Of a stretch of DNA of 64,000 nt, positions 1 through 12,800 are shown in pieces. The notes beneath the pieces were generated by a model. That model was not told the origin of the DNA. It searched no databases and saw nothing but the letters and a program-made list of their open reading frames with translations. The number at the start of each line of letters is the position of its first letter. The first letter of the stretch is position 1. The translations under genes and the position numbers were made by a program. The stretch is from positions 63,194,787-63,258,786 of the forward strand of contig CM060965.1 in NCBI GenBank assembly GCA_030765045.1. The letters are read 5' to 3'. Source of the DNA: Tenodera sinensis. Taxonomy: Eukaryota; Arthropoda; Insecta; Mantodea; Mantidae.

Positions 1-547
1 ATTTTTCGAAAATTTTGATTTTCTTGAAAATGGCTCTAACGATTTGGCTTAAAATTCCATCTATTTTAAATTTAAATGTATATTTCGAATTTTCTGGTTA
101 TAACCTATAGGTATAGTCCTGTTTACTCTTGATGACTTTTGCATAACTGGTAAACCATAAGAGAACAAACCTTTCTATACAAAAAATGTAGATCTCGTTA
201 AAAACGCATGTCATGTCTGAATACATTTTTTTTTTTTTTTTTTTTTTTGAATAAACCGTTTCGGAGATATTCCTTGTTAATTGTGTGAGTTACAGTACTT
301 AATCTTTTCTGCAATGGAAGGTCGTTGTTCACTTTTTTATCTCTTGACCCCACAAAAAGAATGGAATTTGACTATCGCTCAAAGTCTACTGTATTCGCAT
401 ATTCCCCTTGGACTGCAAGAAAATTAGTAATAAGATAATTCCTGCAAATGTTTATCTCGGCTGACATGAAGAACATAGAAGAATAAAAGTTTGTAAGAAT
501 TGTTAGAACAAGAGTAGAGAAACTCATGTGAGTGCAACACGTCAGAT
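1..547 (+). repeat. Dispersed TIR repeat family, copy 1 (3' part)
   Basis: The left side is cut by the window edge. Blocks such as AAAATTTTGATTTTCTTGAA and GATGACTTTTGCATAACTGG recur in the copies near 51.5 and 57.3 kb. It ends with GTAGAGAAACTCATGTGAGT, the terminal block of the family, and a second copy follows almost directly. Confidence 0.75.
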
Positions 548-550
548 GTT

Positions 551-715
551 AACTTTCTCTACCAGTAAGTACTTCGAGAAAGTAAAGGAAGTGTTGTGTT
601 GCATCCAAAAATTCGATACCGAGATTTCACTAGAAATGCACGTTTTGAGACTCACTGAATCCGAAAAATAGCATCTTTAGGAAAAGGTCCTAAAGTGATT
701 CCATGTGTGCCTAAG
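551..715 (+). repeat. Dispersed TIR repeat family, copy 2 (5' part)
   Basis: Starts with ACTTTCTCTAC and runs through the block that in other copies reads TTGTATTCCACCCAAAAATT and GAGATTTCAC, up to AAAAGGTCC. It breaks off where other copies carry their TG microsatellite. Head-to-tail with copy 1. Confidence 0.65.
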
Positions 716-803
716 TAAAAGCAGATTTGATTTGAAAAAGGCAGGAGAAAACAGTAGATCTTTTAATCGGCAATTCTGCTTAGTGTACTTATACATATTT
801 ATG

Positions 804-925
<122 letters not shown>

Positions 926-1356
926 CATGATGATAACAACAATAACAGCAACCGCAACCACAACCACAATAGCAATAATAATGCAACAAATGTGTTAATT
1001 GAATGTTTATTCCTTTAAATTATTTTTGTACATCCTGTGCACATCGAGAACTTCTGACAACTAGATAGTAACACACATAATGTGTGTTGATGTTTGTAAT
1101 CGCTGGCACATCCATGAAACTACGTTTGGGAGCTCGTAAACTTGTGATGTCCGAAATTTAAGTTATTTTATTGTTGGAACATTGTGTACGAGCAGTGTGA
1201 TGTCTGTTGTAAACCAGTCAGGATGGTGTTTAAAAGGTTGGTTAAACCAAATTTTTGGAGCCTGCAATACTTTATGAAATACTATTAAGTTCACTTATGA
1301 GCAGTTTCCAACCATAAACGAGTGCTTATATTGTGTGACCAATATTATAATTTCAG
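926..1356. other. Unassigned DNA upstream of Hykk exon 1
   Basis: No recognisable coding or mobile sequence. It ends at the acceptor TTTCAG before 1357. The Hykk promoter or 5' exon could be here or outside the window; I see no clear core promoter. Confidence 0.3.
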
Positions 1357-1363
1357 CCCGCAC

Positions 1364-1516
1364 ATGGAAAAAGGGACATGTCTTGAGCCTGGAGAGGACA
1401 TTAGACCATACATGGTCGATGATATAGTTCGAGAACTGCTGGAAAAGTTGTATGGTATCAAAGATGCGAGTTTCATGCAACTCAACGGCTATGATGATTA
1501 CAATTATTTCATAAAG
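1364..1516 (+). CDS. Hykk: Hykk coding exon 1
   Basis: Encodes the N-terminal 51 residues, including the segment ending GYDDYNYFIK that is typical of the start of the kinase N-lobe. The exon itself probably begins at 1357 after the acceptor TTTCAG. The donor is AAG|GTGAGA with phase 0. The frame stays open past the donor but the translation then loses family resemblance. Confidence 0.85.
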
Positions 1517-2344
1517 GTGAGATATATTATACATATTACCTTACATATGTTACTGTTTTTGTGTGAACAAGGTGCCGGGGTAACATTAATGTTAAGTAAA
1601 ACAGAGAAAGAACATCTAACCGGCGACGGAAGTTATGACTGTCGTCATCATCACCATCATCAACGATCGTAAGTTTAATCAGACTTTATTCTAGAGTTTC
1701 TCTAAAGGAAATTTAATACATTTGTTCATCTGAGAAGAAGATGAGGAGGAAATAATTGACTTGGTACAAAGAGCTTTTAGAACAGAAACGTGTTAACCAT
1801 TAGCTCGTGTAGAAAGAGGATGCGTATCCAGGAAACAACCATCTATCATGAAAAGAACTGTAAAATATTAGTACAGAATTTCTAAATTAAAAGAAAATTT
1901 GTTTTAAAATGAGCGTTGTATTTGCGTTAAAAGCATATGTGAGATATCAAGAGAAATCCTTACAAAATGGTGAATGGGTAAAGGCGTTACAATAATTTAG
2001 AATTTAGTGGCTTAGAAGATAATTTAATGTATAGTGAATCTAAGAGAAAATAATTCCAAGGGTTCTTAGAAAGAAGATGGAAATCCAAAAGGTTGTAGGT
2101 AATCTAACATAGTTTATTAGCATTCTGCATATGAGTGAAACACAATTAGGAGAGAAAGTGGTACATAGAGGAAGCAAAGAGGAAAGGAATGGGCTGTTTA
2201 TGGATAAAGATGGGTTTATGGAAAGTGGAAAGATGAGAAAGTACTTCTGAATAGTAGTGTTCATTATATAGGGGAGGGGGCGGGGAATATTAAGGTGTAA
2301 TGGATTAAAATAGTGATGGGATATATTTGTTGAAATGAAAAGTG

Positions 2345-2381
<37 letters not shown>

Positions 2382-5300
2382 CGTCTAGGAGAACTTCATG
2401 AGATCGGAATAAACTAGCATCATATCTAGTAAAAGTATAATTCATGTGTAAAATTAATAGAAAAATGCAAGAGTTTAAGGATTAAGGTCTCTGGCCATTT
2501 ATCAGAGCAGTTATTTAGCTGACTGGTAATAGGAATAGGAGAGATAAGGAGGGGTTCGGCACCCAAGGGGTACTCCCGGGAGGAATGATGAGGTAAGAGG
2601 AGGTCCTGGGCGGCCAGATCCAGGCTAACGGTACAGACATTGACAGAGGTCCCCAAGGTTTCCCAAATTTGACGACATCTAGAAGTCCTTAGGTCTTCCG
2701 GGGCCCTCTTAGGGGCACCTCAGCGCGGGTTCCAACGCCCCCATATGCGGCTCCTCTAGCCGATTCCAATGGAATATGAAGGACGGAAAGAGTTCCTGTG
2801 CGCATATAATCCCTGCCAAGCTACACCTTTGCTGACACTTCTGACCCTGAAACAAGCAACGAGGATGAACGGTGAATGAAATAATTAATGGAGTGAAATC
2901 GAAGGACAGGAAATTCGGGGTATGTAAATCCTTCCCAGCATTCGCCTAGCGACTCGGGGAAACCCCCGAAAAACCCCAGGGTCAGGAAGGTCAGCCATGG
3001 GAATCGAACCCACGTCCTCCCGAATGCGAGCCTCACACATTATCGCGGATTGGTCTGATGGCTAATCTAAATTGAGTATTATTTTTATATTATTTTATAT
3101 GTATCATGTATTGTAAGTGTTTAAACTCAATTAATCTTTGGATCTAATGCACTATCCCCAACAATCTGAATACATTTCTCTAATGTTCGTTCCTAGAAAT
3201 TACGCATGCCCTATCTCTAAAATGGCGAATTATCAGAATCACCCAAAGTAATTAAGAAACAAGAAGCAAAAGAAAAACAGTAAAAAATTAAAAGAAATGA
3301 AGATTGAAAATGGAGGTAAACGAAACAGAAAAACTTAGACGAACAGAAAAAAATAAAAACACATAAAAATCAGGGAAATGCTATAATGAGATAAAAGATG
3401 AAGAGGTCACAAACTGCACATTATCCAGAACTCAGATATAAATCAGCACTTACCCGTGTTGCAAAATGATACAACCACCTCATCTCAATAGCCAGTGTAG
3501 GAGCCTTGTTTGAGCACTACCTTGAAAACACGATCACAAATGCTGTCTCCAAGTTTCTGGAGCGTGGACACCTCTATATTTTCCCAAGCAGATATGAGGG
3601 CCACTCAACTCTGTGATATTAGAATACTGTTTGCCATCAGCATACACTGAGCGACATAACATGCCCCAAAGGTTATCCATGGGTTTCAGATCCAGCCAAT
3701 TTGCAGGTCAGTTGCACTCCATTCTGTAGAAACCATTTCGAGGTGGAGTTTGCGGTGTGAATACTAGCATTGTTCTGCTGGAAAATCCAATATGGACCTA
3801 CAATTGCGTCCCTGAAAGGTATACGATGAACATCCAGCAGATTTTGCTAATCAGTTGCTTTCATTCGACCCGTTGGGAAGCAAGGTTTGTTGTGCCACGA
3901 TAAACAAGCCCTTGTCCAAACCATTAATGAACCTCCTTCTTGCGGTCGTTTGGAAAAAAATCTGTACTTCTTAATAGTAAGCTACTCCATCTGGCTCATC
4001 TAAATAGAGTGCTTTTCATCACTGAAAACGACTTGCTTCTATTGGGTTTTCCAAGTCACATGTTCCTTTGCCCAGTATATCCGTCTTTTCTTATGCACAT
4101 TAGTAAGCCGAAGCTGTCGTTTCTTTTTCTTGCACAACATGAAGTTCTTCCTGGCTACCATTCGGGACAGCGTAGACTTGTGCCCGCGAGTGTTTGGATC
4201 TTGACCCAACATCCCCAGGGAGGTTCCACCTGTACTTGTTTTATTACGCTTCTCTCCTGCCTGGGTGTAAGTTTCCGTGGCCTTCCAGAGAAATTCTTCG
4301 TGCCTTAATTCGTCCCAAGACGCAAAACATTGGTCACAACGGAAGGAAATCTGTGAATCCTTCTTGCTATTTCTGTAGATAACAAACCTTCCTTGTTATA
4401 AGCAATTATTTGCCCTTTCTGCTCACCTGATAAGCCGGTTGACGTCCCATTTTCTTGAACGCTTCCGTCACCACTATTCACATCGAATATGTAACCAATC
4501 AACTCAATGTACCTACGGCTACTATCATTCAGTGGTGGCTATTCAAGTGAAGCAGGTGAAGAGGTTTTCACCTGAATATAGCAGTATTCTATATTTATTA
4601 ATGATGGCATTATTACTGCCAGTCTAACAATTTAGTCACAAATTTCAACTGCTAGCAGCCGTAGCAGGGTCAGTGGCCAACCCTTCTTTTGTTTGGAACT
4701 TACAGTCAGGCAGCCGGTAGGGAAAATTGGTGGGAGCGCGCCCTCAGATCGGTTGCAAGGACAAGTGCAGCAGTCAGAATTACGGAAGAAACTGCTGCAC
4801 TAAACAGTTTGGTTGCTATGGCAACATGACGTCACGAAACGATGTACTTCGGGGAAATAACATGCGCATGCACATGTTTCAGGCAAACAAGAAATATTTT
4901 CACTTGAGTAGAGGCACAGAACACGGTAGAGGGGGTGGTTCCTGTTTTCGGCGCGCTTAGAAGATAGTAGTCGTCTACCTCGAGGAGAGCTGGTGGTAAA
5001 CTTAAAATGTGGTGTTTTAGATAACTGTGATCGGTATAATTTACGAGTTTGCTAGACTCCAGTGCTTTTAATATTTAAATTACGGAATATAAGTGTTTTG
5101 TTATGAATCCAGTGAACGATATAGTTTGCAATTTGTTAGAAACCCCATTTTCCAGGTGGAAAGATGAAGACAAGAAGGATGTTTTAAACTTTGGGCGGCC
5201 CACTGATATCATTGATATAGCCCTTAAAAGAGAGGATAAGAAAATAGGGAAGACATAACATTAAATTCAAAAGCTCTTGGCTCGTTAACTATTCTTGGTT

Positions 5301-8300
5301 ATGCAGTAGCCGTAGTTTGCAATCACTATTCTGTTGGTCTTTTTTACTTTTTAGCAACAAAAGCAACGCGTGGGACAAAGAGAGATTCACATATTTCATT
5401 AATATAACCCGTTCCCTTCACAAGCTCATTTAAAATGTAAATTACAACTAAACGCTTTTGAAAAAAAAACAAACAAAAAAAAAAAAACAACAAACAAACA
5501 AAGACAATAGCTGACGCTCTTCAAGAAAACAGCAGACTTTTTCATGTGCGTTTCAATGAAAACGTGACTTTAAGTAGGCTTTTCCTGTAGTTGATCATTA
5601 AAGCAACATTGTATTTAGGTAAACAAGAGCTTGCATTTAGAGGTCATGATGAGAGGGCGCTTTCGCTAAGTCGGAGAAATTTAAAGGAGCCTGTGCACTT
5701 ATTAATATCTGAAAGTCCATTAGAAATCCAAAACCACTATAATAAAATTAAAACTATATTCAGCGGTGATTCTAAATCTATACAAAATGAGGTGATTGGA
5801 TGTATTTCGGAACACTTACAGACCTGAAATTAAAGTCTCGGATTTTTTTCTGTTGAAGTTGACGACACTACAAATATTTGTCAATTTCGTCCGATATGAC
5901 ACAATGTTGGAGGACGTTAATTAAAAAAAAAAAAAGAGAGAGAGAGAGATATATTTATCCACAGTCTCAGTGCTCTATCATTGTAAGATACGTGAATATA
6001 GAGAGCACATTGGTAGGACGATTTTTCGGATTTCATGGTGTGAGTGTTGACAGGTCCACAGAAACATTGCTCCTTTTGCTGCATGGTGTTCTTAAAGAAT
6101 TTAATTATGAACGTAAATTAGTTGCACAATGTTACGATGGAGCGAGTGTTATGTCAGGATATTTGAATGAACTTCAAAAAAGAATCAAGAACAATGCTCC
6201 TCAGGCAATTGTTGTACATTGTTTGGCTTACCGTTTAAATTTGATTTTAAAACGAAGCTGTATATATTTGCATCCGCCATGTTTATTTCTCTCGCTTACT
6301 ACGCGAACTGTCATTTGTATTGGAGCAAAATGAATCGTAGTGTGACAGTTTCTTTTGTGTACTTCTCCATTGGATACAAAACGTTTGGTAAAAAATGTTG
6401 GACCGTGGTACACCGGCTTTGCATTGTATTTTCAGTACGCTTAAGTGAACTTCTTCACCTATTTTGTAAGGCACAGCCGCCACTGCTATCATCATGGAAA
6501 AAAGGGGGAGAGATGGGTACGAAGCATGGTTGTATCATTTTACAAGTCGAATGGCTTACTGTAAGACAAAGGGGTTAAACGTTTCCATGGTTTGTCATGA
6601 ATACAGGCACGTCAACTATATTGTATTAGGTATATCTATACAACTCGTTAGGTACTTATGCCGCGCTACTGCTGAAAAACGGGGTGGTTGTGTCACTTTG
6701 CAACGCGCCTTATCGTTGGGATAACTTAAAACATAAAGCGTACAAGACAAAACTTGCACACCCTGGAAGAATTATAGCGCGTCTCACCCTTAAAAGACAG
6801 TACACGTTAAATGGAGCGCAGTGTTGCAACATGTACTAGTTGCGAATCTTTCTCCGCGAGCGACTCGAGGTGGCCTGAGTCCTGTACTTAGTCCTTCAAT
6901 TGCTGCTTGATGAATACCTTTTGTTTGCCTTACTGGATAAAAGAAAGAGGTTACTGCCTTTTGGTTTATTTTAAAAACTTTCTCCAACCTTCCTCAACAT
7001 TTGTTCTCGCTGGTTCCCTGATGTAAACTCAATAACAAAAAAGTTTCACACTGCGTAACTTTTGCAGTGCACATATATAAAATTTTCCGAAAACATTTAA
7101 TTTAAAAAATTATAACACTTAACTGGGTAAACATAGAGCATTCAAAGTAGGCAGGTAGTAGCACTATAGTTTACTCTACCTAAGAAAAAAATATGGATGC
7201 ATTCTAGCAGTTAGTTTGTTAGTTAGTGCGTGATAGTGCAAATATCGGACTTCTATTGAAAAAAACGTTTTCTGAAGAAATTTGGACCTATAGAAATGTA
7301 TAATGACTCTGAAAAGGATATAACCTGATAGAGAAAAAAATTCTGCATAGGATAATGTGTTCAAACCTGAAATTTATAACAAATGAATATTTATACCATG
7401 CTATTAGGAATCTGGCAACAGAGCGAGGGTAGAAAAGGACGCGGCTAATGGCAACTTGTATGCGCTAGATAGAGACAGAGATGTCCCATTTAACTCCATA
7501 CTGTCTTCTAAGAGTGAAATGCTATATAAAACAAAATATCTGCCAGGAGATTGCCAGCATTCTCAACGTGAACTACGGCGAGTGATGGATAGTTTCCTAA
7601 AGAGGTACCAAAATGTATGTATGGACAACGACGGTGGACGGTTTCAGCATCTCCTTTTATAAAGTTGGCAAGTAAAGCTTTTAAAAGTAGTTTTAAAAAT
7701 AATGTATGGTTTCATCCGCGTCTTTCTAGGATAGCGGCACACGGCAACGAGCGCCGAGGATGCAGACAGGCAAAACACTGCGCAGCCGGTTCGGAATTTT
7801 TTTACTCTAGCTCCGTCATCATCCATATATTGCATCACACCATTATTTACTTGGGTCACCCCCCTCCACTCCCCGCATCATTTACTGTAGGCATCTTTTA
7901 TTGGGATTTAAACTAATGAAAACTAATCTTTGAATGAATGGTCAGGTCAGTTTGTCTCGCCTTAAGGATCATGGAAATTCGAATTGCTTCCATTAAGGTG
8001 CTTGTGACAGATATATGAACTATTTTGGAAATGAGCACAACAGTGCACAACATAATTTATGCAGCAGAAGAATAGAGGACCTAAGAACACAGACCAAGGG
8101 TCATTAACATGCAGTTAACACCGGCCTGGTTTCTGTCTGCAAACTTCAAAATACTGTACGAGGGATGGGGAATGGTTTATTATCTGGAGTCATTCTGCCT
8201 ATCCAGTAATAGTTCAACTTTGTTTCCTTCCGTCCTGCCTTTAATACATAGACATTCCTATATATAGTAACACGTATGCTTATTTATGTGTAACTATTTT

Positions 8301-9481
8301 ATTTTTAACAAATAGGTATAGGGTTATCAAGAAGACACCCCACAGCTCTCATGTAACCAAGATTCCCCTAGAGACGGGAATTCCGGTGGCAACACTGGCT
8401 GCCGCGAACTTATGATTATAATTATAACGAGGGAGCGGGGCTTTAGTAAGTAAACATAGGAATAAGATTAACAGCACGGAGTATAGAGCCGGCAGGTAGC
8501 GTGAGGGCTGTACTGCCTTCCACTCTGCAAGGTTGCCAGCGCTTCCACTTCCCGTTGTAAGTGCACGGTTAACTTGATGGATTTCGCACTAAAACCTCGC
8601 TTCCTGATTATAGCGTTCCGCGAAATAAAAAATATGATAGATTCACGTATGTAATTCATGAAAGGTAATGTAGGTATACAGGATACCAATGTTATCTTGA
8701 GCGATAGGCACCGGCAGGGTGCAGAGTAACTTGTTGATAACACGTTAGAACTGGTTTTCAACGTGGTGATTTTCGAATAAAATCAAAGTAAAAATGATAA
8801 CATTTCAGTTATATTTCATGGTGAAATAGAGACACTCTTGAATCATTCTTTCTGATGAAGCAGCAGTTACAAGATAAGAGAGGAACCTTGACCTCTGAAT
8901 GTTTTGTTTATTCACAATTCTTACTGTAGATCTATTTTACTTTGTTCTATCAAGAAAATAACTGCCGCGGCATTACAAGCGAACCAACAAATTGATTAAA
9001 ACTGCAAGATAAGAGGAATAAATAAAACAAAGTCGTATCAAGTCAACAGTTCGTATCATCTTATCAGTAAAGAAACACCAGACTTTCAGACATTGAAACT
9101 ACGGTTTTGGCGTCTAGTAGCCAGCATTAAAACTTAAGAAATACGCGTTATAAAATTTAAAATAGGAATTGAAATATTAGCTTCAATAATTATTCAATTA
9201 TGAACTGTAGCATTAAATTAATACATTTTCCCTACTATGTTATTAATTACGTTAATAATATGATGAGATCCTGTAAATTATCGAGAGAAAAACTAACTTC
9301 ACTCCCAGTTTCTTGATCATTAGAAATTTATTTCAAGTTAACTATTTTTACTTTCTCTCCTACGTATGGTAAGTAGCAGAAGTATTGTATTCGACCCAAC
9401 ATTTTGATTTTGAAAGTTCACCGGAAATTATGTTTTGAGGCCTCCTGAATCCAAAAGAAGCAGCTTTAGAAAAAGGTCCGT

Positions 9482-9533
<52 letters not shown>

Positions 9534-9789
9534 GTGTTGTTGTTGTTGTTGTTGTTGTTGTTAGCTAATGCTGGATTTCTGACAATGAAGTCATTAATCC
9601 TCTTGCTCTCCAATATTTTTCACTCATGGATGGGGCACTAGAAGTGGCTGGGCATATTTGAAGGTGGTCTCGGTCCATTTCCTCTTGCAGATCACATAGA
9701 GGACAGAGTGGTGAAGAATATATCCCAATTCTGTTTAAATGTTTTGCCAGACAATCATGTCCTGTAATCAACCTGAAGGTTGCAACTGC

Positions 9790-9841
<52 letters not shown>

Positions 9842-12800
9842 CAGCGAAACTCAGAAACGAAAAGTCAGTTAAAAACCAAAGCTAGTATTTAAATTTAATA
9901 TCTTTCAAGGATACAACACGAAGATTTTGAAGAAAATTCCTCCACTTCTGGAATTATGGAAAATGTTTGAAAATATTTATTTTCTCAAAATTGTCTCTAA
10001 TGATTTTGATTAAAATGCCATATGGTTGATATTTTTATGACAACTTAGAGTATTTTCCTTGAAAGAGGCTTACCGTTACAAGTGATGTCGAGCTGCCCTT
10101 ATGGAGTGGGTGCAGATGTCAAAGCCAAGACGGGTCAACGCCGGGATTGACCTGTCGGCATGAGCGTCGGCAGACATTTTTTCAGGGGGGGGCCACATGT
10201 TTGAAATTTGCAATCAGATAATATCAATTCACTATTTTATTGCCAAAATTTATAATATTCGTTGCATATAACCATGTTAATTTGTGTTAAATAGAAATTG
10301 ATCTTTTAAAATAGTAGTTTAATAGTCAGTAATTGATTGCACATTAAGTTGACCCACTTCCAGGGAGGGGCCGCGCCCCCCCCCCTTGTCCCCCTTCGCG
10401 ACACACATGCCTGTCGGCCAGCGACCTCAACCAAAGCGGCTTGAAGCTGAGCACTCCAGAACTTACTACACCCGCCAGCGAGCTCTAAGCGTTGTATCGG
10501 TTTTCTATGGGGGTTGTATCAATTGTAATGATGGCTTTTACCATATTTAATGTGCCCGAGTGAACAAGATCTTCTGGAACATTCTTAAGACACGCGACAT
10601 TCTCTCTTATTGCATGATGCAACATGATTCAAGAGGTGACATCAGGGCTAAATGTAAGCGGTAAGGAAGTAGGACTGCAAATGTATTCGACTCCACGGAG
10701 AAACCACTTAAAGTTGAGGGCACGCTTATTCAGCACTGCAGCAAGCAATCAGCATGACCAGTGGCGTAAATAACGGCCCCGCAGACCCCGCGGCGCGGGG
10801 GGCCCCGTTGATTAGGGGCCCCAAGACTGTCTTTGATAGTTTTCTTAAAAATTACATTTTATATTCAGTTCAACCATAGAAAATCGCTAGAAGAAGCGCT
10901 GAAACAGATGCAATTCACTGATGGCATTCTCACAACGAAAGTGCACCGTGTAAGCATTTCCTACCCTTACTTACTTAAAAGTGTGGAACAAGCTTACCTC
11001 CAAGTGTGTACGCTCTATCGAAAGCATTCAGATAGAGAAATTCATTAAGACACGGTATTTTATTCAATCTCGTTGTTATAAAAACCGAAAAAAACTGCAT
11101 AATATGTACGACTAGTACCTATGTCGAAATGTAGTCGATTGGCAAATAAATTGGATTACTTTAGAATTTGGTCGCAAGGTATAAACATTAATCAATATAT
11201 GTTGTTCTAACCAGTTGTTCAGTGTTATTGCTTCTGAACGATATCTGAGGTACCACAAATAGAAGTTTGCTTGGGTTAATACCTGAGTTACCGAGAATAT
11301 TGACAGGTAACGATTTTGTTCCACCTATGTGCATTATGCGTTTAGTGAGTGCATATTGTTTATTTAGGAAAAATAACCATTAGTGTTGGTAATCAGGGAG
11401 TGTTATTTTAACACTTATTCTATGTGAGTAAATATGTAATATTTTAATCTCTCCGCTTTTAAGCTTTATTAGTAAGTAGGGCCCCCAACATTTATTTGCA
11501 GGGGGCCCCAAAACTTTAGCTATGCCACCGAGCATGACAGAAAAACGAGAGGTGGAACTGCAGAGAAGACTGATTCATCAGCCACCACTGGTCTATGATG
11601 ATTTGTACATCTTGTAAGAAGGAATGAGCCTGTTAGCAGCACTAGGACAAGGATAAAGAGAATTAATTACATTTCAGCTCTTGATTCACATGAAGATATG
11701 GTAATAGCTGAAAACAACATTCTTAGAAATTATACTTAAAATTCTGTCATATTTCTACAATATACAATAATTACAATTTATGTACTTTAAGGCAATTTAC
11801 CTTATATTTTACTATAATTATAAAGTTAACTTTATATGTGTATTTATACCAGGTGAGTCAGCCGCGCCTTATTTTTTTGGAAGGTAGGCCACCTACCTAA
11901 CGGTATGTGCGCCTTCGTCCAGTTTTGCGCTTACTAAAACGTATTGCTTAACGTTCTTAAAGAGAGGAATGCGCAAAATTGAGAGCAACAGTGGTTTAAG
12001 GGACAGAACGTACTCCTCGCTAAAGTACACCTCAAAAACATACGACTCATTTACTGAGAAAGAATTTCGGTTTCCAGCCGATTTTACAAACTTTTTATTA
12101 GAGTATACATAGCAATGTAATTCAATAAACGCCTCGGAAAAATTTGACCTGTCATATGGGTACGCTAACAACGTCAGCTAAAAATAAAATGGTGGATTCT
12201 TGTACTTAGAGCAGGGGTTGGCTGCCAAAAATTACGAAAAATTTAGACACGCCTCTTCCATCATGGATAAAAATTAAATTATTTTGTTATTTAACGACGC
12301 TGTCAATTGCCAGGATCACATCAGCGTCGCCGGTGTGCCGGAATTTCGTCCCGCAGGAGTTCTTTTACATGCCAGTAAATCTACTGACATGGAGCTGTCG
12401 TTTTTAAGCACACTTAAAAACCATCGGCCTGGGCCGGGTTTGAACCCGCGACCTTGGGATCAGTAAGCCAGCGTCTAACCATCTGAGCCACCCAGACCGA
12501 CTTCCATCATGGACGCGTACAGTCAAAACGGACATATTATTAAATAACAGTTTATTTACATTTCTGCGCGAACTACACCTCGTGCATCTCAATTAATATG
12601 CATAACAGCTTTTGCAATTTGAGTAATAATATTAAAATGCCCATCAAATGATCAAAACTGTCTTAAAAGGCCGAAAACTCGCGAGGTGGCAATGGCTTAG
12701 CGCCAGGCTACTGTTGAACGCGGTACGCGCTTTCAATTAAGTCTCGAAATAGCTGGACAGGATTGTGACGGGTCCTCTGCGCTAAGCTCCAATGGCATAG

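Larger units (their letters stand above)
3451..6553 (-). mobile_element. Tc3-like (Tc1/mariner) element split by a hAT insertion
   Basis: Imperfect terminal inverted repeats: 3455-3476 on the left and the reverse complement of 6528-6549 on the right share GTAAAATGATACAACC or its variant with GCAAAATGATAC. The transposase pseudogene lies at about 3460-4450 and the hAT element occupies 4530-6485. Exact outer ends were not resolved because the flanking TA is ambiguous. Confidence 0.7.
9350..10060 (+). repeat. Dispersed TIR repeat family, copy 3, with LINE insertion
   Basis: Begins near TTTACTTTCTCTCC and runs through GTATTGTATTC, AGAAAAAGGTCCGTG, the TG tract, then ACAGCGAAACTCAGAAACGA and TTTGAAGAAAATTCCTCCAC, and breaks off near 10050. 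The TG tract is split by a LINE 3' fragment at about 9539-9791. Confidence 0.75.

Noticed and set aside
7456..7662. 68-codon plus-strand frame in Hykk intron 1
   Set aside because: Reads fairly protein-like but matches nothing I know, and has no splice sites consistent with Hykk. Left as unassigned intron DNA.
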